A stretch of 64,000 nt of DNA from NCBI GenBank assembly GCA_937927335.1, contig CALBDU010000004.1, positions 62,001 through 126,000 on the forward strand, written 5' to 3'. Below are positions 1-8,442 of this stretch, one piece after another; position 1 is the stretch's first letter; each line of letters begins with the position of its first letter. This DNA is from an uncultured Clostridium sp. (GTDB lineage Bacteria > Bacillota > Clostridia > Clostridiales > Clostridiaceae). The notes beneath the pieces were generated by a model, which ran no database searches, was not told the origin of the DNA, and saw nothing but the letters and a program-made list of their open reading frames with translations. A program made the translations under genes and the position numbers.

Positions 1-2
1 AA

Positions 3-161
3 AAGGCAATAATGAAAACAAAAAGTCCTTCCTGCGGCTTTGGAAAAATATATGATGGCACTTTTAATGGAGTACTTATTGATGGAAACGGAGTAACCTC
101 TGAGCTCCTGTCAAGAAATGGCATAAAAGTAATCACTGAAAATGAGCTTGATAAATTGTAG
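3..161 (+). CDS. DUF523 family protein, C-terminal fragment
   Basis: The reading frame is open from the window edge to a TAG stop. It encodes about 52 residues containing KTKSPSCGFGKIYDGTFNG followed by a GVTSELLSRNGIKVITE-like ending. The SPSCG motif and the closing 'GI.VI.E' strand are typical of the C-terminal third of small DUF523 (YbbK-like) proteins of about 150 residues, whose biochemical role is not established. The N-terminal part lies outside the window. The next gene has its own promoter, so the two need not be co-transcribed. Confidence 0.75.
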   Translation, partial: KAIMKTKSPSCGFGKIYDGTFNGVLIDGNGVTSELLSRNGIKVITENELDKL

Positions 162-168
162 CAAATAT

Positions 169-197
169 TTGAGAAAATCAAAGGTTTTGTTTATAAT
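169..197 (+). promoter_or_regulatory. Promoter of the alpha-hydroxyacid oxidoreductase gene
   Basis: TTGAGA at 169-174 and TATAAT at 192-197 are separated by exactly 17 bases, close to the sigma-A consensus. The site lies about 45 bases before the ATG at 241, which has a GGGGGT ribosome binding site. Confidence 0.7.
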
Positions 198-240
198 GAA
201 ATAGGTAGGACCAATTAAATTTATATAGGGGGTATAGATC

Positions 241-1257
241 ATGAATTACAATGACGTTAAAAAGGCTGCCAGAGAAAATTTACAGGGCAGCTGCAAAGTT
301 TGTCCAGTATGTAACGGAAAAGCTTGTGCAGGAGAGGTTCCCGGCATGGGCGGAAAAGCTACAGGAGCTGCTTTCACAGTGAATATAGAAGCTTTGGATT
401 CCTACAAGCTTAACATGAGAACCATACATGATGCTAAGGATCCTGACATTTCCCTGGAGCTGTTTGGAAAAAAGATGGATATACCTGTTTTTGCTGCACC
501 TGTATCAGGTACAACCTTAAACATGGGCGGCAAGTTCAGTGAAGAAGAATACATATCCTGGGTAATAGGAGGCTGCAGGGATGCAGGTATTTACCCAATG
601 GTAGGGGACACAGCTGTAGAAACCTTCCTCACAACTAATCTGGAACAGCTTAAAAAGAATAACGGAGAAGGTGTAGCAATAATCAAGCCTTGGGAAAGCA
701 ACAAGGTTATAATGGAAAAAATCAAGCTAGCCGAAGAATCCGGAGCTTTTGCAGTAGGTATGGATATTGACGGGGCAGGTCTTATAACCATGGCTCTCCT
801 TGGAAAACCTGTTTCACCAAAAACAGTAGACGAAATAAAGGAACTTGTAAACTGCACAAAGCTTCCATTTATATTAAAGGGAATAATGACTGTTGATGAA
901 GCTGAGCTCGCAGTACAGGCAGGGGTGGCAGCCATTGTGGTATCAAATCACGGCGGCAGAGTCCTTGACCAGACTCCTGGCGTGGCTGATGTGCTTCCTG
1001 AAATTGCAGAGGCTGTAAAAGGCAAAGTTATAATTCTGGCTGATGGCGGAGTAAGAAATGGTGCAGACATTTTAAAGATGATCGCACTGGGAGCAGATGC
1101 AGTACTCATAGGCAGACCTTTTGTAACAGCTTCCTTTGGAGGCTTCAGAGAAGGTGTTAAGCTTTATGTGGACGGCTTAAAGGCTGATTTGAAATCCTCC
1201 ATGGTGCTTACAGGCTGTAAATCTATAAAAGACATAGATTCAAGAATAATTTACTAA
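241..1257 (+). CDS. FMN-dependent alpha-hydroxy-acid oxidoreductase (clostridial LctO/LldD-like)
   Basis: The 338-residue cytosolic protein belongs to the FMN-binding alpha-hydroxyacid dehydrogenase/oxidase TIM-barrel family, which oxidises 2-hydroxyacids such as lactate or glycolate to 2-oxoacids. The diagnostic motif SNHGGRVLDQ, with the catalytic His and Arg, is at about residues 235-244. It is followed by the FMN-phosphate loops ADGGVRNGADILKM and ALGADAVLIGRPF. The N-terminus carries a Cys cluster (CKVCPVCNGKAC, residues 18-29) that the canonical flavoprotein oxidases lack. Proteins of this shorter Cys-rich type occur in anaerobic clostridia and are unlikely to use oxygen; the clusters could bind iron-sulfur or zinc. 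The gene is monocistronic, with its own promoter and an intrinsic terminator. Substrate is unassigned. Confidence 0.85.
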   Translation: MNYNDVKKAARENLQGSCKVCPVCNGKACAGEVPGMGGKATGAAFTVNIEALDSYKLNMRTIHDAKDPDISLELFGKKMDIPVFAAPVSGTTLNMGGKFSEEEYISWVIGGCRDAGIYPMVGDTAVETFLTTNLEQLKKNNGEGVAIIKPWESNKVIMEKIKLAEESGAFAVGMDIDGAGLITMALLGKPVSPKTVDEIKELVNCTKLPFILKGIMTVDEAELAVQAGVAAIVVSNHGGRVLDQTPGVADVLPEIAEAVKGKVIILADGGVRNGADILKMIALGADAVLIGRPFVTASFGGFREGVKLYVDGLKADLKSSMVLTGCKSIKDIDSRIIY

Positions 1258-1261
1258 TTAG

Positions 1262-1290
1262 GAAGGGCGGTTACGTCCTTCTTTATTTTT
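1262..1290 (+). terminator. Intrinsic terminator
   Basis: An 8-bp stem (GAAGGGCG pairing with CGTCCTTC) with a GTTA loop is followed by TTTATTTTT, immediately after the stop codon of the flavoprotein gene. Confidence 0.8.
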
Positions 1291-1323
1291 AACAATTAAA
1301 TGGTTGATAATAAATTTATTGTA

Positions 1324-1352
1324 TTGATAAAAAAATACGCAAATGATATAAT
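1324..1352 (+). promoter_or_regulatory. Promoter of the ptb-iorAB operon
   Basis: TTGATA (1324-1329) and TATAAT (1347-1352) are 17 bases apart. The first gene starts at 1398 behind GGAGGGG. Confidence 0.75.
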
Positions 1353-1397
1353 AATTATCAAATAGATAAAAAAATTATGTTTACTGGAGGGGTATAA

Positions 1398-2300
1398 ATG
1401 ATTAAAACATTGGATGAGCTTCTCGAATTAGCTGAGAAAAAGGAAAAGAAAACGTTATCAGTAGCAGTTGCTCAGGACAAGGAAGTGCTTACAGCAGTTT
1501 CTGAAGCTGTTAACCTGGGAATTGTTAATGCAATTTTAGTTGGTGACGAGGAAAAGATTAAAAAAATTGCCGATGAAAATAATCTTGACATAAGCAAAGC
1601 AAAAATAATAGATGAAAAAGACATAAGCAAGGCTGCTGCAAAGGCAGTGGAGGTGGTTTCCAAAGGAGAGGCACAATATATTATGAAAGGACTCCTTGGA
1701 ACAGCCGATATTTTAAGGGCAGTTCTTAATAAGGAAGCCGGACTTAGAGGAAAGGGCCTTTTATCCCACGTAATGATTTACAGCATTCCAAATTATCATA
1801 AGCTTCTGTTCCTTACTGACGGAGGTATGGTACCATATCCAACACTGGATGAAAAGGTTGGAATTCTTAACAATGCCTTAGATGTTGCACATTCTCTGGG
1901 AATAGATATGCCTAAGGTAGCTCCAATATGCGCTGTTGAAGTAGTTAACCCTGGAATGCAGGCAACTTTAGATGCAGCTGTTTTAACACAAATGAATAAA
2001 AGAGGACAGATTAAGGGTTGTATTATAGACGGACCTTTAGGCTTTGACAATGCAATTTCAAAGGAAGCTGCAGAGCATAAGGGAATAAAGAGTGAAGTGG
2101 CAGGAGATACAGACATATTGCTTGTACCAAATATTGAAAGTGGAAACTTTATTGGTAAGTCAATAAATTATTTTGGTAACGGAATAAACGCCGGAATCAT
2201 TGTGGGAGCAAAATGTCCTGTAGTGCTTGTTTCAAGAGCTGATTCCGCCAAGTCAAAATTGTATTCAATAGCCCTTGGCTCCATAGCCAGCGGCAAGTAA
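1398..2300 (+). CDS. ptb: Phosphate butyryl/acyl transferase (Ptb family)
   Basis: This 300-residue enzyme matches the phosphate acetyl/butyryl transferase family in length and sequence. Recognisable blocks include SVAVAQDKEVL near the N-terminus, NAILVGDEEKI, KVAPICAVEVVNPGMQATLDAA, GQIKGCIIDGPLGFDNA and the C-terminal PVVLVSRADSAKSK. The family converts acyl-CoA plus phosphate to acyl-phosphate plus CoA, usually feeding an acyl kinase that makes ATP. No butyrate kinase gene follows. The next two genes, 24 and 1 bases apart, encode an indolepyruvate ferredoxin oxidoreductase. That suggests, as inference, that the acyl-CoA handled here is an arylacetyl-CoA from aromatic amino acid breakdown and not butyryl-CoA. 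A kinase would have to be encoded elsewhere. Confidence 0.88.
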   Translation: MIKTLDELLELAEKKEKKTLSVAVAQDKEVLTAVSEAVNLGIVNAILVGDEEKIKKIADENNLDISKAKIIDEKDISKAAAKAVEVVSKGEAQYIMKGLLGTADILRAVLNKEAGLRGKGLLSHVMIYSIPNYHKLLFLTDGGMVPYPTLDEKVGILNNALDVAHSLGIDMPKVAPICAVEVVNPGMQATLDAAVLTQMNKRGQIKGCIIDGPLGFDNAISKEAAEHKGIKSEVAGDTDILLVPNIESGNFIGKSINYFGNGINAGIIVGAKCPVVLVSRADSAKSKLYSIALGSIASGK

Positions 2301-2324
2301 CTTTATTATATAGGAGGGGTATTA

Positions 2325-4088
2325 ATGAAAGTTATCATGTCAGGAAACGAGGCAATAGCAAGAGGGGCTTATGAAGCCGGCTTAACTATAGCTTCAGCTT
2401 ATCCTGGAACACCAAGCACAGAAATTTTGGAGAACCTTGCTACCTACGACGGAGTGTATGCAGAATGGGCACCAAATGAAAAGGTGGGCTGTGAGGTTGC
2501 AGCAGGTGCATCAATAGGCGGCGCAAGAAGCATGACAACAATGAAGCACGTTGGATTGAACGTAGCTGCAGATCCGTTATTCACTATGGCATATGAAGGA
2601 GTAAACGGAGGTTTCGTAGTTGTAACTGCAGATGACCCTGGAATGCACTCATCACAGAATGAACAGGATAACAGATTATATGCACCACATGCAAAGATTG
2701 CTATGGTGGAACCTTCAAACTCACAGGAATGTAAGGATTTTGTAAAGGAAGCCTTTGAAATCAGTGAAAAGTTCGATACATTAGTATTATTTAGGACAAC
2801 CACCAGGGTATCACACTCAAAAAGTGTAGTAGAGCTTGGAGAAAGAAAAGAAGTTGGAATAAAGCCATATGAAAAAAATACAAAGAAATATGTAATGATT
2901 CCTGCTCATTCAAGACCAAAGCACCATGAAGTTGAGGAAAGGCTGTTAAAGCTCCAGGAATACTCAAACAACTGCGATTTGAACAAAGTTGAAATGGCTG
3001 CAGACACTAAAATGGGTATAGTAACCAGCGGTATTTCCTATGAATATGTAAAAGAAGTATTTGGGGACTCAGTTTCCATATTAAAGATTGGAATGAGCTA
3101 TCCTCTTCCAGATAAAATGATAAAGGATTTTGCTTCAAAAGTTGACAAACTTATAGTTGTTGAAGAAAATGAACCTTATCTTGAAAATGCTATAAAGGTT
3201 ATGGGAATAAGCTGCATAGGCAAAGAAATCATTCCTATATGCGAAGAATTAAATCCAGACATAATCAGAAAGGCAATACTAGGAGAAGCTAAGGAAGTTA
3301 CCTACTCCACAGATATAGTTGCTCCATCAAGACCTCCTGTATTATGTCCAGGCTGCCCTCACAGAGGAATATTCTATGAAGTATCCAAATACAAGGATAT
3401 AATTGCATCCGGCGACATCGGCTGCTACACTCTTGGAATGGTTGCACCACTCAATGTTACAGACACAGTTGTATGTATGGGTGCATCAATATCAGCAGGT
3501 ATGGGTCTTGAAAAGGCTGCAAACCTGGCTGAAAGGAGCGGTAAGGTATTTTCCTTCATCGGAGACTCAACCTTCTTCCACTCAGGAATAACAGGTTTAA
3601 TTAATTCAATTTACAACAATATTCCATTGGTAACCTGCATTTTGGACAACAGGATTACAGCTATGACAGGACATCAGGAAAACCCTGGAACAGGAAAAAC
3701 ACTGCAGGGCAAGGAAGCTCACATGGTAGATATAGAAAACCTGGTTTTATCACTGGGAATCAAGAAGGAAAACCTGAGAGTGGTTGATCCTTATAACCTG
3801 GCTGAAACTGCTGAAGCAGTAAAAGCTGCCCATGACACTGAAGAACCTTTCGTAATTATCACTAAACAGCCTTGTGCCTTGAAAAAGGATGTAATCAAGA
3901 GAAGAGTTAACATGAAATGCATAATCCATGAAGATAAGTGCAAGAAATGCAAAATGTGCTTAAAAACTGGGTGTCCTGCACTGCAGTTAAAAGATGGCAT
4001 TGTAAGCATAGACAAAAATGCATGCAACGGCTGTACAATGTGTCTGCAGGTATGCAAATTCGACGCTATTGAAAAGGTTGGTGAATAA
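2325..4088 (+). CDS. iorA: Indolepyruvate ferredoxin oxidoreductase, alpha subunit
   Basis: The 587-residue protein is the TPP- and Fe/S-containing large subunit of the enzyme that oxidatively decarboxylates aryl-pyruvates (from Trp, Phe or Tyr transamination) to aryl-acetyl-CoA, reducing ferredoxin. The N-terminal pyrimidine-binding domain begins MSGNEAIARGAYEAG, with SAYPGTPSTEI. The TPP pyrophosphate domain contains GDIGCYTLG and GDSTFFHSGI...N, with CPGCPHRG ahead of it. The C-terminus holds two 4Fe-4S motifs, CKKCKMCLKTGC and CNGCTMCLQVC, at about residues 540-580. The length is usual for IorA. The ATG follows GGAGGGG, and the gene is translationally coupled to iorB. Confidence 0.95.
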   Translation: MKVIMSGNEAIARGAYEAGLTIASAYPGTPSTEILENLATYDGVYAEWAPNEKVGCEVAAGASIGGARSMTTMKHVGLNVAADPLFTMAYEGVNGGFVVVTADDPGMHSSQNEQDNRLYAPHAKIAMVEPSNSQECKDFVKEAFEISEKFDTLVLFRTTTRVSHSKSVVELGERKEVGIKPYEKNTKKYVMIPAHSRPKHHEVEERLLKLQEYSNNCDLNKVEMAADTKMGIVTSGISYEYVKEVFGDSVSILKIGMSYPLPDKMIKDFASKVDKLIVVEENEPYLENAIKVMGISCIGKEIIPICEELNPDIIRKAILGEAKEVTYSTDIVAPSRPPVLCPGCPHRGIFYEVSKYKDIIASGDIGCYTLGMVAPLNVTDTVVCMGASISAGMGLEKAANLAERSGKVFSFIGDSTFFHSGITGLINSIYNNIPLVTCILDNRITAMTGHQENPGTGKTLQGKEAHMVDIENLVLSLGIKKENLRVVDPYNLAETAEAVKAAHDTEEPFVIITKQPCALKKDVIKRRVNMKCIIHEDKCKKCKMCLKTGCPALQLKDGIVSIDKNACNGCTMCLQVCKFDAIEKVGE

Positions 4089-4089
4089 T

Positions 4090-4668
4090 ATGAAGGAAGT
4101 AAAAAGTATATTATTTGTTGGTGTTGGCGGACAGGGAACAATTCTTGCTTCAAAGGTATTAACCGAAGGACTTTTAAAGAACGGCTATGACGTTAAAATG
4201 TCAGAGGTGCACGGTATGGCACAAAGAGGCGGAAGCGTTACAACCCAGGTTAGATTTGGGGAAAAGGTTTATTCACCTCTCATAGAAAAAGGCACAGCAG
4301 ATGTTATAGTTGCCTTCGAAAAGAGCGAAGCTGCAAGATGGCTGCCCTTCCTGAAAAAAGGCGGAGCTCTTGTAGTAAACGACTATGAAATGTATCCTGT
4401 ACCGGTTCTAATCGGTGCTGAAAAATATCCTGAAAACGTAAATGAAAGACTTAAGGCTGCTGTTGAAAAAACAATAATATTCGATGCCAACGGCATAGCA
4501 GAAGGTCTTGGAAATATGAAAGCCCAAAACGTAGTTATACTGGGAGCTCTTATAAAGGCACTTGGACTGGAAAACATTAACTGGAACGAAGTGCTGGAAG
4601 GAGCTGTTCCGCCTAAAGCCCTGGAAATCAATAAAAAAGCCCTGGCAATAGGAATGGAACAGGCCTAG
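4090..4668 (+). CDS. iorB: Indolepyruvate ferredoxin oxidoreductase, beta subunit
   Basis: This 192-residue subunit starts at the ATG one base after the iorA stop; the frame extends further upstream but only inside iorA. It opens with the gamma-type 2-oxoacid oxidoreductase motif ILFVGVGGQGTILASKVL, followed by EVHGMAQRGGSVTTQVRFG, both hallmarks of IorB. It forms the complex with IorA that oxidises aryl-pyruvates with ferredoxin as acceptor. Its position directly behind ptb-iorA indicates one transcript. No strong terminator follows; a weak CCACA/TGTGG stem lies at about 4724-4750. Confidence 0.95.
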   Translation: MKEVKSILFVGVGGQGTILASKVLTEGLLKNGYDVKMSEVHGMAQRGGSVTTQVRFGEKVYSPLIEKGTADVIVAFEKSEAARWLPFLKKGGALVVNDYEMYPVPVLIGAEKYPENVNERLKAAVEKTIIFDANGIAEGLGNMKAQNVVILGALIKALGLENINWNEVLEGAVPPKALEINKKALAIGMEQA

Positions 4669-4800
4669 TACGGCCATAGGGTTGGTACAAGCCGGTTACA
4701 AAGCTTAGTACAAGCCGGTGACAGCCACATCAGATATCAGATATTGTGGTGTACAAACATCGGCAGGTGTTGTATAATGAATATAATTGAATAAACAAGT

Positions 4801-4885
4801 TGCTGGGGGAGCCTTTGGCTGAGAAGGATAATATCCTGACCCTTTGAACCTGATGTAGTTAGTACTATCGTAGGGAAGCTGGAAT
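4801..4885 (+). promoter_or_regulatory. TPP (THI-box) riboswitch aptamer
   Basis: The segment contains the conserved THI-box blocks in order: GGGGAGCC, GGCTGAGA, a small AGGATAATATCCT hairpin, GACCCTTTGAACCTGAT, then TAGTACTATCGTAGGGAAGC. This is a complete thiamine pyrophosphate aptamer. A TATAAT at 4773-4778 is a candidate -10 for its transcript, though no good -35 was found. The aptamer is followed by an intrinsic terminator, so it should act by premature termination when TPP is bound. The likely target is thiC, whose ATG lies about 560 bases further on. Confidence 0.93.
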
Positions 4886-4900
4886 AAAAATGTTTATATG

Positions 4901-4930
4901 ACAAGCTTACTTTAGTAGGCTTGTTTTTTT
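4901..4930 (+). terminator. Riboswitch expression-platform terminator
   Basis: CAAGCTTACT pairs with AGTAGGCTTG (about 9 usable base pairs with one G-T) and is followed by seven T residues, 15 bases after the TPP aptamer. Confidence 0.8.
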
Positions 4931-5447
4931 ATTTGGTTTAGTCACAATACCCAGTTGAAAATTTAGAACATTTGTTAGCAATGTACGAATTTTGGGGACA
5001 ACCTTTGGGGTATAACCTTAGGGGTAAAAAAAGCACGGGTAAGTGGGGATTTGTGGATAATTATTTAGGAATCTTCGGCCTTTCCCGTTGAGATTGAGGA
5101 CTTTTAATATGATTATTACGGCAAATGTGCAAAATTTCAATTAATGTTCAATACTTAAGTAAGAATATCTCAAAAACCTGTGTTTTAATCAATAAATTAC
5201 ATAAAATTTGGAATAAAATTCAGTTATAAATCCGAAAAGCTACACACTACTTGAAATTTTGCACAGATTTGGGATGAAAATTGTCTTGGACTAGTGAGGC
5301 ATGAAATCCAGGACTTTTTCTGTATTACTTATGACCCATGTTTCTTATAAACTCGGCACAGGACATTGCTAATATCTTATTTAAAATCTGTAAAATTAAT
5401 GTTTAATTGTGACAGAGCTTTTATTTTATAAATTTGGAGGTAATAAA
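4931..5447 (+). other. Long gene-free leader between TPP riboswitch and thiC
   Basis: This segment of about 520 bases carries no convincing open reading frame. It holds the inverted-repeat element at 5126-5265 described separately. The remaining sequence has G-rich (4990-5060) and A/T-rich parts without recognisable signals. The final 12 bases contain the thiC ribosome binding site (GGAGGT). A TPP riboswitch normally sits within about 100-150 bases of thiC, so the extra length probably reflects an insertion. Confidence 0.6.
5126..5265. repeat. MITE-like element with perfect 15-bp inverted repeats
   Basis: TGTGCAAAATTTCAA at 5126-5140 is the exact reverse complement of TTGAAATTTTGCACA at 5251-5265, enclosing about 110 A/T-rich, non-coding bases. 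Perfect terminal-type inverted repeats around a short non-coding core suggest a miniature inverted-repeat element or a decayed insertion sequence. No clear target-site duplication is visible, so the outer limits are uncertain. Confidence 0.5.
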
Positions 5448-6752
5448 ATGAACTACACAACACAAATGGAAGCTGCAAAAAAAGAGATAATTACTAAGGA
5501 GATGAGGGTTGTCGCAAAAAAAGAAGGCATCAGTGAAGAGGCGTTAAGGGAAGCGATAGCTGCAGGGAGGATAGTTATTCCTGCAAACAAAAATCATGGT
5601 TCATTGGATGCAGAAGGAGTAGGAGAAGGTTTAAGGACTAAGATCAATGTAAATCTGGGAATATCAAAGGACTGTTGTGATGTTGAAAAGGAAATGGAGA
5701 AAGTACGTACCGCAATTGATATGAAAGCCGAGGCTATTATGGATCTAAGCTCCTATGGAAAAACAGAGCAGTTCAGGAAGAGACTAATTGAAATTTCCCC
5801 TGCAATGATAGGCACTGTGCCCATGTATGATATTATAGGCTTTTATGACAGGGAACTTAAGGACATAAAGGCAGAGGAATTCCTTAAGGTAGTTGAAAAA
5901 CAGGCTCAGGACGGGGTGGACTTTGCCACAATTCATGCAGGCATAAACCGTGAAACAGCTGCTGTATTCAAGAGAAATAAAAGGCTTACCAATATAGTGT
6001 CAAGAGGAGGCTCTCTTATTTACGCATGGATGGAGCTTACCGGAAATGAAAACCCGTTTTATGAATATTATGATGAATTGCTGAACATATGTGAAAAATA
6101 CGATTTAACCCTGAGCCTTGGTGATGCCTGCAGACCAGGAAGCATAAACGATGCTACGGATGCCTGCCAGATAAAAGAACTCATGACCCTTGGAGAATTA
6201 ACACTGAGAGCCTGGGAAAGAAATGTGCAGGTAATGATAGAAGGACCGGGACATATGGCAATAAACGAAATTGCTGCCAATATGCTGTTGGAAAAAAAGC
6301 TTTGCCATGGGGCGCCATTTTATGTGCTGGGTCCATTGGTAACAGATGTGGCCCCAGGCTATGACCATATCACCAGCGCTATAGGAGGAGCAGTGGCAGC
6401 AGCCAGCGGTGCGGATTTCCTTTGCTATGTTACTCCTGCAGAGCATCTGAGGCTGCCAAACCTGGAAGATATGAAGGAAGGAATAATAGCATCAAAAATC
6501 GCAGCCCATGCCGGTGACATAGCCAAAAATATTAAGGGAGCCAGGGATTGGGACAATGCCATGAGCAAGGCAAGGCAGGAAATAAACTGGAAAAGAATGT
6601 TTGAGCTTGCCATAGATCCGGAAAAGGCAGAAAGATACAGAAGGGAATCGGCTCCTGAAAATGAAGATACCTGCACCATGTGCGGAAAAATGTGTGCCAT
6701 GAGGAATATGAATAAAATTATTAATGGTGAGGATGTAAATATTTTAAAATAG
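5448..6752 (+). CDS. thiC: Phosphomethylpyrimidine synthase ThiC
   Basis: ThiC is the radical SAM enzyme that rearranges 5-aminoimidazole ribotide into HMP phosphate, the pyrimidine half of thiamine. The 434-residue protein is typical of the shorter anaerobe type. Visible blocks include RIVIPANKNH, INVNLGISKDCCD, DGVDFATIHAGI, SRGGSLIYAWM, EGPGHMAINEI and GPLVTDVAPGYDHI. The C-terminal cluster CTMCGKMC (about residues 415-422) has CxxCxxxC spacing, one residue shorter than the CX2CX4C of aerobic homologues. I chose the ATG at 5448, preceded by GGAGGT, over an in-frame GTG 13 codons upstream. A BzaF-type paralogue is possible, but the upstream TPP riboswitch favours ThiC. Confidence 0.93.
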   Translation: MNYTTQMEAAKKEIITKEMRVVAKKEGISEEALREAIAAGRIVIPANKNHGSLDAEGVGEGLRTKINVNLGISKDCCDVEKEMEKVRTAIDMKAEAIMDLSSYGKTEQFRKRLIEISPAMIGTVPMYDIIGFYDRELKDIKAEEFLKVVEKQAQDGVDFATIHAGINRETAAVFKRNKRLTNIVSRGGSLIYAWMELTGNENPFYEYYDELLNICEKYDLTLSLGDACRPGSINDATDACQIKELMTLGELTLRAWERNVQVMIEGPGHMAINEIAANMLLEKKLCHGAPFYVLGPLVTDVAPGYDHITSAIGGAVAAASGADFLCYVTPAEHLRLPNLEDMKEGIIASKIAAHAGDIAKNIKGARDWDNAMSKARQEINWKRMFELAIDPEKAERYRRESAPENEDTCTMCGKMCAMRNMNKIINGEDVNILK

Positions 6753-6828
6753 CACCACTACTGCTGTAAAACTAACTTATAATAGAAAATAAATAAGTAT
6801 AAACTAATGTAAACATAATTAATATAAA

Positions 6829-6866
6829 TGAAAATGGACAGGCATTCGCGCGCCTGTCCTATTTTA
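6829..6866. terminator. Bidirectional terminator between thiC and the decarboxylase
   Basis: GGACAGGC at 6836-6843 pairs with GCCTGTCC at 6852-6859 around an 8-base loop. It is flanked by A-rich sequence on the left and TATTTTATA on the right, so it can stop both convergent transcripts. Confidence 0.75.
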
Positions 6867-6871
6867 TATTG

Positions 6872-8329
6872 TTATTTAACAACCTTAATATATTCAACAT
6901 TTGGATCCTCGGTACCCTGAACATAAAGCCCGGTTTCCTTTAGTCTGTTTACATAATTAACGATTTCCTCGGTAATTATTTCTCCTGGGCACAGGATTGG
7001 AATACCTGGAGGGTAGGCCATTAAAAACTCACCGCTGGTAAGCCCTATGCTGTCCTTTATAAGCACAGGCTCTTTTTTCGCGTTGAATGCATCCCTGGGA
7101 ATCTTGTTTTGCTTAGGAATGCTTGGCATATCAATAAAGTCAGATTTTTTAGTTTCACCATGATATTGGCTGCTTATTTCCCTAAGTGCATTCAGCAATG
7201 CATCAATGCTTTCCCTGGTATCTCCAAAGGAGCCTACTGCAAGAACATTATACAGATCGGATAGCTCCACTTGAATATGATACTTTTCGCTTAAGATCAT
7301 ATCCAGGTCATAGCCCGTAATTCCCAGATCCCTGCAGGTTATTGTTATTTTTGTAGGATCCAGGGCATAAACTCCCGGCTCACCTAAAATTTCCTCACCG
7401 AAACAGTAGAAACCAGGTATTTTGTTTATTTCATTTCTGGCATAGGAGGCAAGCTCAATGGCATAATCCAAAAGCTCTTTTCCGTTAACAGCAATCTGTC
7501 TTCTGGCGCAATCCAGAGATGCCATCAGAATATATGACGGTGATGTTGTCTGAAGCAGGCTTAAAATTTGCTGTACTCTGTGAATATCTACTCTTCCAGC
7601 TCTAACCTGAAGTAATGAACACTGTGTAAGGGCACCTATAATCTTATGGGTGCTCTGTGCGCATATGTCCGCTCCGGCGGCCATGGCGGACATGGGTAAT
7701 TTATCGTTAAAACCAAGGTGCGGGCCGTGGGCCTCGTCAACTATCAATGGGATATCATAGCTGTGCACAATATCAGCAATTCTTTTTATATCCGTTGAAA
7801 CTCCATAATAGGTTGGATTGATTATTAAAACTGCCTTTGCATCAGGATGCTCCTTTAATGCTTTTTCAACTGTTACCGGTGTAACGCCATGGGCAATTCC
7901 CACCCTTTTATCCAATTCAGGCTGCATATAAACAGGTGTTGCACCGCTTAATATAATTCCTGCGGTAACCGATTTATGTACATTTCTTGGTATAATAATT
8001 TTGTCACCTGAGGTAACCACAGACATAATCATAGCCTGAATGGCTCCGGAAGTCCCGTGGATTGAGAAAAATGATGCATCAGAGCCATATGCATCCGCTG
8101 CCAGCTCCTGGGCTTTTTTTATTGGGCCGGTAGGATGATGAAGGCTGTCTACTGATTTGAAAACAGTAACATCAATTTTAAATGGGTTTTCACCGATAAA
8201 GGCTTTATATTCCTCGTCAATTCCAACTCCCTTTTTATGTCCTGGAACATGAAAGGGAATAGTTTCATTATTCACATATTGCATTAATGCATCAAATAAT
8301 GGAGTTTCATTTTGATCTAGTTTATACAC
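6872..8329 (-). CDS. speA: Orn/Lys/Arg decarboxylase family protein (SpeA-like)
   Basis: This cytosolic fold-type I PLP enzyme of about 485 residues resembles Bacillus SpeA-type arginine decarboxylases and related lysine decarboxylases, which make agmatine or cadaverine. It begins with ETPLFDAL...HVPGHKKG. The PLP lysine lies in AQSTHKIIGALTQ, preceded by IVDEAHGPHLGF, and SFFSIHGTSGAIQAM forms part of the cofactor pocket. A frame start at GTG 8341 abuts the Shine-Dalgarno sequence. The GTG at 8329 sits 11 bases after AGAAGGAAGG and fits better. Substrate preference cannot be read from sequence. The gene is monocistronic and convergent with thiC. Confidence 0.82.
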   Translation of the reverse strand: MYKLDQNETPLFDALMQYVNNETIPFHVPGHKKGVGIDEEYKAFIGENPFKIDVTVFKSVDSLHHPTGPIKKAQELAADAYGSDASFFSIHGTSGAIQAMIMSVVTSGDKIIIPRNVHKSVTAGIILSGATPVYMQPELDKRVGIAHGVTPVTVEKALKEHPDAKAVLIINPTYYGVSTDIKRIADIVHSYDIPLIVDEAHGPHLGFNDKLPMSAMAAGADICAQSTHKIIGALTQCSLLQVRAGRVDIHRVQQILSLLQTTSPSYILMASLDCARRQIAVNGKELLDYAIELASYARNEINKIPGFYCFGEEILGEPGVYALDPTKITITCRDLGITGYDLDMILSEKYHIQVELSDLYNVLAVGSFGDTRESIDALLNALREISSQYHGETKKSDFIDMPSIPKQNKIPRDAFNAKKEPVLIKDSIGLTSGEFLMAYPPGIPILCPGEIITEEIVNYVNRLKETGLYVQGTEDPNVEYIKVVK

Positions 8330-8377
8330 CTTGATAAGCACCTTCCTTCTTATAAATAAATCTTAACTCAAATAAAG

Positions 8378-8394
8378 GCAAACCAACGGTTTGC
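8378..8394 (-). promoter_or_regulatory. Small leader hairpin upstream of the decarboxylase
   Basis: GCAAACC-AAC-GGTTTGC is a perfect 7-bp stem with a three-base loop, located in the 5' leader between the promoter and the ribosome binding site of the minus-strand decarboxylase gene. It is not followed by a T-run, so it is not a terminator. It could stabilise the transcript or bind a regulator. Confidence 0.4.
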
Positions 8395-8413
8395 ACGCTA
8401 TAAAAACAATATT

Positions 8414-8442
8414 ATTATAAGTTATATGATAATCAAATGCAA
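8414..8442 (-). promoter_or_regulatory. Promoter of the decarboxylase gene
   Basis: On the minus strand TTGCAT (8442-8437) and TATAAT (8419-8414) are 17 bases apart, about 85 bases upstream of the GTG start. Confidence 0.65.

Noticed and set aside
4685..4725. Direct repeat GTACAAGCCGGT(T/G)ACA after iorB, with a loosely similar stretch near 52120
   Set aside because: Only two short copies with a variable base and no structure. The 52120 resemblance is limited to about ten bases, so it was not counted as a repeat family.
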